Shown piece by piece: positions 44,119 through 52,753 of a DNA stretch of 64,000 bases. The translations under genes were made by a program, and so were the position numbers. Position 1 is the first letter of the stretch, and the number at the start of each line of letters is the position of its first letter. Under the pieces are notes generated by a model. It saw nothing but the letters and a program-made list of their open reading frames with translations, had not been told where the DNA came from and ran no database searches. Source of the DNA: Deltaproteobacteria bacterium (lineage in GTDB: Bacteria > Desulfobacterota > Desulfobacteria > Desulfobacterales > Desulfobacteraceae); contig JAADHV010000110.1 of NCBI GenBank assembly GCA_013151635.1, forward strand, positions 1-64,000, written 5' to 3'.

Positions 44119-45279
44119 TCATTTTCTCCATTCAAATTTTTTAAATATCCTGTCAGGAATCATATCATTCACTTTTTCTATCTGCTCTGGTGTAAAAACA
44201 TCCCTGAACTCTTCCACCAGTCCCTTTCTGAAATAGCTTTTTCCCTGCAGATTAAAATCAGGCATTTTAAATCTTGCCATATCAATATTATAAAAAAAAA
44301 GAATATCTCTATAAAACTTTTCCGGTTCATATTTAAAATCTTCAAACCGGGTGAATTTTACTTTGATGTTACATTTCGGATGTTCTTCCTGTTCTATCCA
44401 GCCGATAAGCCAATCAATGAGCATGGGCATATAATGCTCAATATGGACACTGATTTTTTCTTCCAGTTTTTTTAAAAAATACTGTTCACAATGTATCTGC
44501 TCTTCATGGGTTAAAGAAAAATAATCATCACAAAGCGGATAATCCAGAACAATAAGACTATCGGTTTTATAGAGCTTATCAATAAAGTGCACCCATGAAA
44601 GCATAGCCTGCCTGGGATCCCGGACATGAATAACCATGCGGTCAATCCCTGCTCTTTCCATCAAAAACAGATTAAGGTTTGTAGCCGCAAGATGACCTTG
44701 TGCCGCACAGCCGCCTTTAACAAACTTTTTGGCTTTTTCAGGATCAACAATCTCATACTTATAGCTTCTAACATTATTGGAAATAAATACCCTTGGTATT
44801 CCCAAACCACTGTGAAGCGATCCCCATATGGACATGGTGGCGCTCTTAGGCATGGAATTGACCATGACACCCGGAATCTTATCTTTTTTTAACCTTACCA
44901 AAAAATTTTCCAGTCTTTCAACGCTGGGATCATTCGGGTTTAATTCCTTTGCCCTTTTTAGCTTTTCCTCTGCCTTGAGAATATCTCCGTCCATTTCAGC
45001 ATAGTAGTATCCCAGATGAGCGTGAACCTGGGAATTGGGAGGATACAATATGCTTGCTTTTTCAAGCTTGTTCCTTCCCTGCTCAAGAAATCCTTTTGAT
45101 AATTCTATCAAGCCTGCAATATGAAATGCATCAGATATATATTTGAGAAAATCATCAGGAATTCGGCCTAAAAAATTCATGCAGAGTTTATGACTCTTAT
45201 CAAACTCTTTTTTATTAAATGCTGACAATGCGTCGTCCACTATGGCTTTCAGTGTAAAAAAATCTTCATCCAATAACAT
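44119..45279 (-). CDS. TPR-containing sulfotransferase, copy 1
   Basis: About 125 N-terminal residues form TPR-like helices (SQVHAHLGYYYAEMDGDILK). The rest is a sulfotransferase domain: the 5'-phosphosulfate loop GVMVNSMPKSATMSIWGSL (usual PKSGT has Ala for Gly here), the 3'-phosphate motif VIHVRDPRQAMLSW and the C-terminal FRKGLVEEFRDVFTPEQ. It would move sulfate from PAPS to a glycan or polyketide-like acceptor in the cytoplasm. It is a tandem paralogue of the next gene upstream (45318-46472), similar over the whole length and ending in the same WRK. AAAGGAG precedes ATG 45279. Confidence 0.82.
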   Translation of the reverse strand: MLLDEDFFTLKAIVDDALSAFNKKEFDKSHKLCMNFLGRIPDDFLKYISDAFHIAGLIELSKGFLEQGRNKLEKASILYPPNSQVHAHLGYYYAEMDGDILKAEEKLKRAKELNPNDPSVERLENFLVRLKKDKIPGVMVNSMPKSATMSIWGSLHSGLGIPRVFISNNVRSYKYEIVDPEKAKKFVKGGCAAQGHLAATNLNLFLMERAGIDRMVIHVRDPRQAMLSWVHFIDKLYKTDSLIVLDYPLCDDYFSLTHEEQIHCEQYFLKKLEEKISVHIEHYMPMLIDWLIGWIEQEEHPKCNIKVKFTRFEDFKYEPEKFYRDILFFYNIDMARFKMPDFNLQGKSYFRKGLVEEFRDVFTPEQIEKVNDMIPDRIFKKFEWRK

Positions 45280-45317
45280 GAATTCTCCTTTTTCGACTCA
45301 CCCAATACAGTGTATTG

Positions 45318-46472
45318 TTATTTTCTCCATTGAAATCTATCAAATATCCTGTCCGGTGTCATGATATTTAACCTTTCAAGCTGGGCAGGGGTTAAAATAC
45401 TCCTGAACTCGTTAACAGCCCCGCTTCTAAAGTGACTTTTTCTTTGCAGATTACTGTCAGTCATATCAAATTCACTCCTGTCAATATCAAAAAAGGAAAG
45501 GACCTGAGTGTAAAAATTTTCAGGATTGCTTTTAAAATTTTCAAAATATGTAAATTTAATTTTTAAACTGCACTTAGGGTTTTCATGGGCATTGATCCAT
45601 CCGGATAACCATTGGATCAGCATGGGATAATAATGCTCTATATGTTGATCAATTTTCTTCTCAAAACTTTTACTGAAATACTCTTCACAATGTATTTGTT
45701 CCTCACAAGTCAGTGAAAAATAATTGTCACAAAGCGGATAATCCAGAACAAGAAAAGAACCTGCCACATACAGGCTTTCGATGTAATGTATCCATGAAAG
45801 CATAGCCTGCCTGGGGTCCCGGACATGAACCACTACCTTTCTGACCCCGACTTTTTCAAGCAGGAACAAATTGAGGTTTGTGGCGGCAACGTGGCCTTGA
45901 GCCACACAATTTCCCCGGACAACTTTTTTTGCCTGCTCAGGATCGATTATTTCATATTTAAAGCTCTTTACATTGTTTGTAATAAAAATTTTCGGCACAC
46001 CCAATCCCCGGTAAAGTGCTCCCCATATGGAGAGTGTCCCGCTTTTTGGAATCGAATTGAAAAATACACCCGGAATCCTGTCTTTTTCGAGTCTGTATAG
46101 GTAATCTCTAAGGTCTTTAATAACTGGATTATCTGTCTTAGCCTTTTCCGCTATCCTTAACTTTTCATATGCTTTTTTAAAATCACCATTTTGCGCATAC
46201 TGAAAACCAAGCAGCGCTGGAATCTGAGAATTCTGCGGGAATAAGACACCTGCCTTTTTCAAATTCTCTTTTCCCTCATCTGGAAATCCTTTATGCAGTT
46301 GAACCAATCCCTTGATCAAAAAGACATCAGAAAGACCGGATAAAAACTGGAGAGGAATTTGATCCATCAACTCAACACACAATTGATAACTACGTTCAAA
46401 ATCCTGCTTGTTAAATTCTAAAATAGCCTCATTTACAATTCTTTTCATACTATCAAAATCTGCAAGGGACAT
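45318..46472 (-). CDS. TPR-containing sulfotransferase, copy 2
   Basis: Same architecture as the downstream neighbour: N-terminal TPR-like helices, then GVFFNSIPKSGTLSIWGALY with the canonical PKSGT, VVHVRDPRQAMLSWIHYIES and FRSGAVNEFRSILTPAQLER. ATG 46472 is chosen over a GTG two codons upstream because AGGAG is then correctly spaced. The tandem pair probably arose by gene duplication and diverged in the N-terminal helices, so the two may sulfate different positions or acceptors. Confidence 0.83.
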   Translation of the reverse strand: MSLADFDSMKRIVNEAILEFNKQDFERSYQLCVELMDQIPLQFLSGLSDVFLIKGLVQLHKGFPDEGKENLKKAGVLFPQNSQIPALLGFQYAQNGDFKKAYEKLRIAEKAKTDNPVIKDLRDYLYRLEKDRIPGVFFNSIPKSGTLSIWGALYRGLGVPKIFITNNVKSFKYEIIDPEQAKKVVRGNCVAQGHVAATNLNLFLLEKVGVRKVVVHVRDPRQAMLSWIHYIESLYVAGSFLVLDYPLCDNYFSLTCEEQIHCEEYFSKSFEKKIDQHIEHYYPMLIQWLSGWINAHENPKCSLKIKFTYFENFKSNPENFYTQVLSFFDIDRSEFDMTDSNLQRKSHFRSGAVNEFRSILTPAQLERLNIMTPDRIFDRFQWRK

Positions 46473-46521
46473 CTGCACTCCTGTCTAACCCACAAATGAA
46501 AAAAAAGGGAAGCAATCATTT

Positions 46522-47184
46522 CTATTCAAAATAAATGAATGAATAATCTCCTGTATATTTACAGGTCTCAAACCACCATTGCCATTCTTCCGGTGTGCAG
46601 AACATTTCACAAGTCACCTGCCAGTACAGGAGATTAACTTTTTCTACCTCATTTCTATATGCTTCCACACAAATATATTTATTTTTTCTGCCTACCCGTT
46701 CAATCTCCATCAGGGCCTTGTAAAAATCCATGCAATACAGATTATGAAGAGTGGTAATGGATATAACCAGGTCAAAGCTGTTGTCTTCAAACGGCAGTTT
46801 TCCTGCATGGCCAACCTGCAAATGGTCTCTTACCTCCTCTTTTGCATTACAAATTGCATACTCTGATATATCTATTCCTGCAACTTCTATTCCAGGCAAG
46901 ACTTTAGTAAAATCATATAAAAGAAATCCCTTGCCGCACCCTACATCCAAGACCCTGTCACCAGGCTTTAATCCATAATGTTCAACCATTGCCCTGGCAA
47001 CTTTTTCCCACCTGCCGTCATATGTATACCCGCCATAACAGATCCTTCTGTCCCCATCCCAGTAATCATAACCCCATTTTTTTGCCTTTTGGGCTGCCTT
47101 TGCTTTAGGGTACTCATTCACTCTTTTCAAATAATCTCTTTTTGTGCTTTTATGGACACTTGATATAAAATCTACATAAGCCAT
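46522..47184 (-). CDS. SAM-dependent methyltransferase (class I)
   Basis: About 220 residues. SAM motifs GDRVLDVGCGKGFLLYDF, VAGIDISEYAI and FEDNSFDLVISITTLHNL. N-terminal lead is rich in Lys/Arg and Tyr. ATG 47184 with AAGG eight bases upstream; an adjoining GTG is the alternative. Type (O-, N- or C-methylation) cannot be told, but position in the operon suggests a sugar substrate. Confidence 0.82.
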   Translation of the reverse strand: MAYVDFISSVHKSTKRDYLKRVNEYPKAKAAQKAKKWGYDYWDGDRRICYGGYTYDGRWEKVARAMVEHYGLKPGDRVLDVGCGKGFLLYDFTKVLPGIEVAGIDISEYAICNAKEEVRDHLQVGHAGKLPFEDNSFDLVISITTLHNLYCMDFYKALMEIERVGRKNKYICVEAYRNEVEKVNLLYWQVTCEMFCTPEEWQWWFETCKYTGDYSFIYFE

Positions 47185-47216
47185 CACAACAACCTTATTT
47201 TATTAATATTATTCGT

Positions 47217-48245
47217 TTAAAACAACCTGGTAAAATGCCTGGCAAAGTAATCAAGCGCCTTTGCGAGTTGTTTTTCCCTTCTATCTTCATTAAAGAAGGC
47301 ATATTGCCTTCTTTTAAAATCAATATTTAAAAAATCATTCAACACAATACAGCACCACTTTATCCGAAACAATGGCAGCAACAACATTATTTTCCCCCTG
47401 AAATCATATGCCGGGCAAACCATCCGCTCTGTTCTTTCAATAAAATACTCCAGATATTTCAATGGCACGGGGCGTTCCGGCTGGCAAAAAAAATCGCAGA
47501 CCATTTTCAAAGGATCATCCCATCCGGCATATTCAAAATCAATAAAAAAAATATCACCTGCTGGATTCACAATGGAATTATGAAATCCAAAATCAGACGG
47601 GGACAAGATAAGGTCAGCTTCTAACAAGTCCGGGTATTTCCTTTTGGAATTCCGGATTTTTGCCTTGATTTTTTCCCATTCAGGGATGACCGTGTTAAAA
47701 ATAAACTCCTTTGCCCTCTTGTTGATCTGTGCATCAAAGCTTATTAAAGACAGGCGTTTAACTCTTTCATTGACAGAATTCACGTATTCCCGGATATGCG
47801 GGCAATAATCCGATGCCATGCCTATGCGTAATGCTGACCTTGTATCTGTATCATTCCTTATATTAATCGCCTCAATAAAATTCAATGCATTTATGACATG
47901 CATTTTTCCAATTTCATTTTTACCTGGTTTTTTACCCTCAATATACTGGTAAAGTGCCAGGTGCCTGGCAGGATCACAAAAAACAGGTTTTGGAACATTT
48001 CTAACACTGATTTCCCGGACAAATTCTAAAAAAATATATTCTGCCGATAATCTGCTTCTATGGTCATCATGTGATACATAATACCTCTTGAGGATATATT
48101 GATCATTATCTGCAATTAATCTATAGACCCGGTTGTTTCCCCCCTGGAGCGGTATTATTTCACAATGACGGGCTGTAATGCCGGCATCCTTGAGCAATGC
48201 CGCGACAGAGAAACCTATCTTTTTATTGGTTTTTAAATTGCTCAT
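47217..48245 (-). CDS. Aminoglycoside-phosphotransferase-family kinase
   Basis: Protein-kinase-like small-molecule kinase of about 342 residues: GNNRVYRLIADNDQYILKRY (ATP site with Lys), FLEFVREISVRNVPKPVF, catalytic loop LSPSDFGFHNSIV (Asp in SDFGFHN, where HxDxxxxN is usual) and FIDFEYAGWDDPLKMVCDF with the metal-binding DFE. In a glycan locus it may phosphorylate a sugar, choline or other alcohol. ATG 48245 is preferred to an in-frame TTG at 48257; neither has a strong ribosome binding site. Confidence 0.78.
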   Translation of the reverse strand: MSNLKTNKKIGFSVAALLKDAGITARHCEIIPLQGGNNRVYRLIADNDQYILKRYYVSHDDHRSRLSAEYIFLEFVREISVRNVPKPVFCDPARHLALYQYIEGKKPGKNEIGKMHVINALNFIEAINIRNDTDTRSALRIGMASDYCPHIREYVNSVNERVKRLSLISFDAQINKRAKEFIFNTVIPEWEKIKAKIRNSKRKYPDLLEADLILSPSDFGFHNSIVNPAGDIFFIDFEYAGWDDPLKMVCDFFCQPERPVPLKYLEYFIERTERMVCPAYDFRGKIMLLLPLFRIKWCCIVLNDFLNIDFKRRQYAFFNEDRREKQLAKALDYFARHFTRLF

Positions 48246-48279
48246 TTCAATTTTCAAGCCTGTTGGTATGGTCGATCGA

Positions 48280-48867
48280 CTAAATCCATTCTTTAATCAT
48301 TGCAAGTATATCTTTAAAGCTTGTTGCATAATGATATATGTTGTCTGATTCAGAATATTTTTTTAAAGGATCAAACAAAATCTTGGTCAAAGATTCAGGA
48401 AAACCTGGTAATGATAAAAATTCAGGCAGGTCATCAATAAATACAGAGCAATCAAGATCAGATATCCTCTGGATCTTGTTTTCTTTTGTCAACTCGAAAA
48501 AAGTTTTAAGCCCGATGTTCTGCTTTCTAATCCATTCACGGGCAGTATTGTGAAGATTGTATTTATCTCCTGAATAAGGATAGACGGTTTTATGGCTTAT
48601 GATGATGCACTCGATTCTTCTGGATTTACAATATCCCAGGAATTTTTCCACACCGTCATACAGGTTCGCATCAGGCAGTCTTGCACCATAAACATATCCC
48701 TGAAGCCATATCCACTCTTTTTCTTTCCCCTCTTTTCTTAAATAATCCCGTACAAAGCCTTTCCCGGTTTCAAGTGATTCCGGCACCAGGCCCTTTTCAA
48801 TACCGACTGCATTAAAAACCCGATCATAACAAATGATGGTATTATCAAAATCAATTCCTATCCGCAT
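48280..48867 (-). CDS. HAD-superfamily phosphatase
   Basis: 195 residues beginning MRIGIDFDNTIICYD, the HAD nucleophile motif with both aspartates. Motif 2 may be the Ser in IIISHKT; motif 3 Lys in KTFFELTKENK; motif 4 in CSVFIDDLPEF. Substrate unknown; it could remove phosphate from a sugar phosphate of this pathway. It begins 3 nt after the truncated methyltransferase remnant. A second, broken copy of its N-terminus lies at 50238-50358. Confidence 0.8.
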   Translation of the reverse strand: MRIGIDFDNTIICYDRVFNAVGIEKGLVPESLETGKGFVRDYLRKEGKEKEWIWLQGYVYGARLPDANLYDGVEKFLGYCKSRRIECIIISHKTVYPYSGDKYNLHNTAREWIRKQNIGLKTFFELTKENKIQRISDLDCSVFIDDLPEFLSLPGFPESLTKILFDPLKKYSESDNIYHYATSFKDILAMIKEWI

Positions 48868-48870
48868 GAT

Positions 48871-49425
48871 TTATCCAACCTTTGTCAAAGCATACTGACT
48901 TTTTCTGATAAATGATAAATATTGCTGCCCTCTTCCAAACCAGGGTGCAAACAATGTCATATTGTTAAAATCCACCTTATGGCCTGACAAAAACTGCAAT
49001 ACTTTTTCTTCAAATTCTTTAATGGCAGATGCCGTATCCACAGAAAATCCTGACGTGATATGATACATCTTTTGCAATTGTTCCTGAATATTTTCAAGGT
49101 ATGATTTTTGTATTCCTGAATTTTGGACTAGAATGGAAATCTCAAAAACACTGTTGCATATATCCATCACCTGAACACCTGTCTCTTTATCCACCGGCTT
49201 TAAAAAATACCTGTAGTCGATCAGGTTATGGATATTTTGCCAGAAAATATTCAAAGCTATCTTATTAAAGGATTGTGAACGGCCATGAATATCCTTGTAC
49301 CATCTCCAGTCTGTAAACATATGAGAAGAAGAGCCATATACATCAAAATCTCTGTCAAGCGCGCAAATAGCATCTGCCATGGACAGGGGTATCCCAAGAA
49401 GCGGCTGTAGAATATTATCACTCAA
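48871..49425 (-). pseudogene. 3' remnant of a methyltransferase gene, paralogue of 50377-51543
   Basis: The 184 codons starting SDNILQPLLGIP correspond to the C-terminal domain only of the intact gene at 50377-51543 (its counterpart starts YDNILQPFIGEY). Shared landmarks are DFDVYGSS/TFDVYGSS, DWRWYKDIHG and WFGRGQQYLSFI. The methyltransferase half is missing; the frame closes by a stop four codons upstream of the TTG at 49425, and no ribosome binding site is seen. The junction abuts transposon debris. The remnant is still open to its normal stop, so a short protein could be made, but a fossil is more likely. Confidence 0.75.
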
Positions 49426-49485
49426 CTTTCGGGTTTAAATTTCCTTAAAGTTATTAAATTTAACTAATTGAAATAATTAAAAATA

Positions 49486-49514
49486 TTGACAAAATTTCCT
49501 ATCTATGATATATA
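49486..49514 (+). promoter_or_regulatory. Rightward promoter left by the mobile element
   Basis: Plus strand TTGACA (49486-49491), 17 bp, TATATA (49509-49514), just upstream of the transposase fragment and opposed to the surrounding operon. Confidence 0.5.
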
Positions 49515-49544
49515 TTATTTGTCCCAAAATAAAACAATCAAGGA

Positions 49545-49709
49545 CAGGAAGCTCGTCGAAATGAATGTACCCTGATAGAGCAACAAAATCAAACAATAAA
49601 CTCTGACAAGCTCGGAATTTTTGGTGACTACTTTCCCAAATTAAAAGTTGGGAGCATGCTTGACAAAGCAGGCATAACCAAGACCAAAGGTGCCTATCCC
49701 CTATGCTAA
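49545..49709 (+). pseudogene. N-terminal fragment of an IS4-family-like transposase
   Basis: The plus-strand frame reads SDKLGIFGDYFPKLKVGS then MLDKAGITKTKGAYPLC and stops at TAA 49707-49709. This resembles the N-terminal segment of IS4/IS1634-type transposases, where a similar stretch precedes the catalytic domain. The catalytic core is absent. Start codon not evident. No terminal inverted repeats could be recognised, so the element boundaries are unknown. Confidence 0.55.
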
Positions 49710-49865
49710 GATACAAATACTGTAACGCTTCAATTTGGAAGTACCCCGCAGCAATACCTCGTGAATAAAAAATAAATATTACCCCGCTTACCCCGCCGCC
49801 GGTTTAAAACAAAATGGATTTCGGTTCTTATATTTAATCCGGATTTGAAGTCTGGAGATGATATA

Positions 49866-50030
49866 ATGGTAAAAAATTTATGTGGAAAACGGCCTTGCTG
49901 TATTTGCCGAAAGTGGCTCCAGCCTGATGTGTGCCCAAAAGGACGTCAAAAAACATGTGGTGACCCAGACTGCATGACTGAACTGCATCGAAGGCAATGT
50001 GAAAAATGGAACAAAAAGAAATATCCTTAA
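49866..50030 (+). CDS. Small zinc-ribbon-like protein, mobile-element passenger, probably truncated
   Basis: 54 residues, MVKNLCGKRPCCICRKWLQP and then KTCGDPDCMTELHRRQCEKW, with paired cysteines as in a treble-clef or zinc-ribbon fold. Similar small Cys/Arg-rich proteins accompany transposons in deltaproteobacteria and are normally longer. Beyond the stop, another frame reads PVLPIEVIATEL, which looks like the frameshifted continuation. GGAG lies about ten bases before the ATG. The 49426-50237 stretch otherwise holds only this kind of debris. Confidence 0.45.
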   Translation: MVKNLCGKRPCCICRKWLQPDVCPKGRQKTCGDPDCMTELHRRQCEKWNKKKYP

Positions 50031-50237
50031 GGTGTCGGGAAAAACCGGTTCTGCCAATCGAAGTTATTGCAACAGAATTGTAGAGAGTCGCTGCCGGGAC
50101 TTACAGGTCTCACATAGTCTTCCTTGCAGACTCCTTTCTGAGCCCATTCAATCTGAATGCCTTTTGAGCCTTCTCTTTTTTATGTTTTGGTTAGCGCCTT
50201 TCAGCATATAGCATGCTGCTTAGAAGGGGAAGGCTCA

Positions 50238-50358
50238 ATTAGTATCAAATCCTTTTCCGCTCGGCAGGTCTTCGGGGATCAGCCCGCAATCAACACCGGC
50301 TTTGTTAAAAGCATCATCATCAAATAATCATATTATCAAAATCTATACCAATTTTCAT
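50238..50358 (-). pseudogene. 5' remnant of a HAD phosphatase gene, paralogue of 48280-48867
   Basis: The reverse strand begins MKIGIDFDNMII and then hits TGA codons. In another frame it continues DAFNKAGVDCGLIPEDLPSG followed by KGF. The intact paralogue reads MRIGIDFDNTII, then RVFNAVGIEKGLVPESLETG and KGF, so the alignment is unmistakable. A frameshift and loss of the 3' three quarters make it nonfunctional. It follows the intact methyltransferase gene by 18 nt, mirroring the intact pair at 48280-49425. Confidence 0.75.
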
Positions 50359-50376
50359 TTTTTAAAAATCGCTCTG

Positions 50377-51543
50377 CTAAATTTTTTTAATAAAACTCAA
50401 ATACTGCTGTCCCCGACCAAACCAGGAAGAAAAGCTGTCAAGTCTGTTTTTGGGAAACCTGTTCCCTTTTATAGAGTCCAAAACACCTGATAATACTTCA
50501 GTTATTGCCTCAGAAGTCTGTTTTGAAAAAGATATTGTAATAGAAGAAAGCTTTTGTAAAATATCAACCAGGTTTTCAAGGGATTGTTTTTGAATACCAT
50601 GATTTTGAAATGCAATTGAAATATCATAAATATCGTTGCATAATTTAATGAGCAATTGTCCGGTTTCAATATCTATCGAATCAAAAAGAAACCGGTAATC
50701 CAGAAGGTTATGAACATTTCTTAAGTACAGGTCTACGACAATTTCATTAAAGGACATGTCCTTGCCATGGATATCCTTATACCACCTCCAGTCCACAAAA
50801 AAATGGGGCGACGACCCATAGACATCAAAAGTATCCTCAAGGCTTTTCACTGCATCTTTAATGGACAGATACTCTCCTATAAAAGGTTGAAGAATATTAT
50901 CATAGATCCAGTCTTCCACAGGCCTGGACATCCCTTTAAGGGTTTTCAAATGAGGTGCAAAAACCGGTTTGATTGCCGCAAGCCTGTCATGGATTTCATG
51001 ACAGTTTTGCTCATGAAATATCAGGCAGGATACAATCCTTCTGAGTATTTCACTCAAATAGGACACGGAATCCACGCAGGTTATGATCAGCAGGCCTGAT
51101 GGTGCAACAAAGCCGGATATATATTTTAAAAATTCCTGCGGTTCTTTTTGAAATGGAATCGTACCTTCACAAATAACGATATCAAAAAGACGGTCTGTTC
51201 TGAAGTTTTTAATATCATTTTCAATGATCTCGCAATTTGAAAAATCCAAAAAATGAGATTTAAACATTTTTTTCAAAGAAAGAATACTCTGCCTGGCCCC
51301 GTCAACCAGGACATATCTTTCAGGTTGCAGCGAATTAGTATACAATGCATTATGTCCGGTGCCCGGCCCGATTTCCAGAATCCTTGCACCCTTGACCAGT
51401 ACCGGTGGGATACCGCAATGACGGTATAATGCATGACGTCTTTCCCAGTGCTTTTTCAGATTGGTTATATCCTGGGAGACCGGGGAAATCTGATGCAGAT
51501 TATAAAAATCAATAAACGGTTTTTGCAGTGCCTGTTGTGTCAT
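50377..51543 (-). CDS. SAM-dependent methyltransferase with a long C-terminal domain
   Basis: 388 residues. The methyltransferase half has SAM motif ARILEIGPGTGHNALYTN, NCEIIENDIKNF and DIVICEGTIPFQKEP. The C-terminal half (from about residue 215, YDNILQPFIG onward) is a helical domain that I cannot name; it includes FDVYGSSPHFFVDWRWYKDI and ends FGRGQQYLSFIKKI. A remnant of a second copy lies at 48871-49425. AGGAAAAGGC precedes ATG 51543. Likely acts on an activated sugar or glycan. Confidence 0.8.
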   Translation of the reverse strand: MTQQALQKPFIDFYNLHQISPVSQDITNLKKHWERRHALYRHCGIPPVLVKGARILEIGPGTGHNALYTNSLQPERYVLVDGARQSILSLKKMFKSHFLDFSNCEIIENDIKNFRTDRLFDIVICEGTIPFQKEPQEFLKYISGFVAPSGLLIITCVDSVSYLSEILRRIVSCLIFHEQNCHEIHDRLAAIKPVFAPHLKTLKGMSRPVEDWIYDNILQPFIGEYLSIKDAVKSLEDTFDVYGSSPHFFVDWRWYKDIHGKDMSFNEIVVDLYLRNVHNLLDYRFLFDSIDIETGQLLIKLCNDIYDISIAFQNHGIQKQSLENLVDILQKLSSITISFSKQTSEAITEVLSGVLDSIKGNRFPKNRLDSFSSWFGRGQQYLSFIKKI

Positions 51544-51571
51544 GCCTTTTCCTCTTTATAAAATGATAATT

Positions 51572-52753
51572 TCATTCATTCTGAAATTCAATTGATGTCT
51601 CCAAGGGCCGTGTCGCAAAATACCTGCATCCATTGTATCCTGACAGTCTGTTAACAATTTTTTCAGATATCTGAAACGGCATAGGAACAAACACATCCTT
51701 TTCATGGAGTTTTTCAGGATGCAATACAGGTATACCGCAATAAGTCCGGTCGGTTTTATTCATGTCCTCATCAACACAAAAAGTAATTAAACCTTTAAAT
51801 TCACTGATCAGCCACGCAGATGCGATCCCTGCACCGAAAACACCCACCTCCCCGTTTTTACCAATTTTTTCTATCCTGTCCCTGATATTATGAAGCCAAA
51901 TCATGCACTGATTGATATACATCAAAATGTTTTCATCCAAAACAGACTCATCTTTAATAACCGCTTTGTCAAAGGATATTGCAACAATGGTCAGCTCTTT
52001 GGAGACAACCTGACTGTCTGATTGAATGACCTTGAAGCCTGTCTTGTCCAGAAGCCTGGCAATTCTATTTTCCGTAAAATGCGTGCAATGATCTGCAATC
52101 AGCAAATCAAAAGGATTTTCCATTATGTTTGGAAGCTCAATAATAAGCCTTCCTTCAGGATGAAGCAGTTTTCGCACAGCTACCATATAACTTTCGGGAT
52201 CTGGAATATGTTCAAGCACATGAATCATACTGATTAGATCATATGCTCCTTTGATATTACTAATTTCTTTTGAATAGTACTCTTTAACATTTTTGATCGA
52301 TTCAATACCGGATTTTTTCTTTTCATCAAGATCAAACCCGAATAAATCCCACCCTGGAAAAATTGTGGAAAATGTTTCCAGCATATGCCCATCTGCACAA
52401 CCGATGTCCAGAAACCTCCCTTTTAATGCCATTGGTATATTCTTTTTAACTGCATCTAAAATTGTAAATGACCTTGTTCTAACACTATGGTTTTCCCCGC
52501 TGAAAACAACCTGATCATTACCTCTGGATTGATAGTATGCGCTATAGTCGCTATAAATCGCATCAATTTCTGACAGGAACCTTTCATCTACACATTTTTG
52601 GACTGCATGGCATTGATTGCAAACCAGAAGGCTGCCTGAATTTTTCCATGGTTTGCAATCTGATGTGACCCTGTGGAGGTCTTTATATTCCCCGATATGG
52701 TTTACCTTTGAGCTGTGACAAAGATGACATCTGTGTTTTGATATATTATTCAT
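51572..52753 (-). CDS. Sugar C-methyltransferase-like protein with N-terminal zinc-binding motif
   Basis: 393 residues in three parts: an N-terminal zinc motif (CHLCHSSKVNHIG then LLVCNQCHAVQKC), a central SAM domain (GRFLDIGCADGHMLETF, ISMIHVLEHIPDPESY, GRLIIELPN), and a C-terminal Rossmann-like domain (GEVGVFGAGIASAWLISEF). This layout is that of the TylC3/NovU family of NDP-sugar C-methyltransferases, although C-terminal details differ, so other sugar methyltransfer is possible. The ATG overlaps the upstream stop (ATGA). Confidence 0.8.
   Translation of the reverse strand: MNNISKHRCHLCHSSKVNHIGEYKDLHRVTSDCKPWKNSGSLLVCNQCHAVQKCVDERFLSEIDAIYSDYSAYYQSRGNDQVVFSGENHSVRTRSFTILDAVKKNIPMALKGRFLDIGCADGHMLETFSTIFPGWDLFGFDLDEKKKSGIESIKNVKEYYSKEISNIKGAYDLISMIHVLEHIPDPESYMVAVRKLLHPEGRLIIELPNIMENPFDLLIADHCTHFTENRIARLLDKTGFKVIQSDSQVVSKELTIVAISFDKAVIKDESVLDENILMYINQCMIWLHNIRDRIEKIGKNGEVGVFGAGIASAWLISEFKGLITFCVDEDMNKTDRTYCGIPVLHPEKLHEKDVFVPMPFQISEKIVNRLSGYNGCRYFATRPLETSIEFQNE

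Noticed and set aside
49477-49716. Minus-strand ORF of 79 codons in the operon scar
   Set aside because: It is the antisense of the transposase fragment, which gives a better protein match on the plus strand.
49999-50211. Plus-strand ORF of 70 codons after the zinc-ribbon gene
   Set aside because: Low-complexity hydrophobic end with no ribosome binding site; probably out-of-frame debris of the mobile element.
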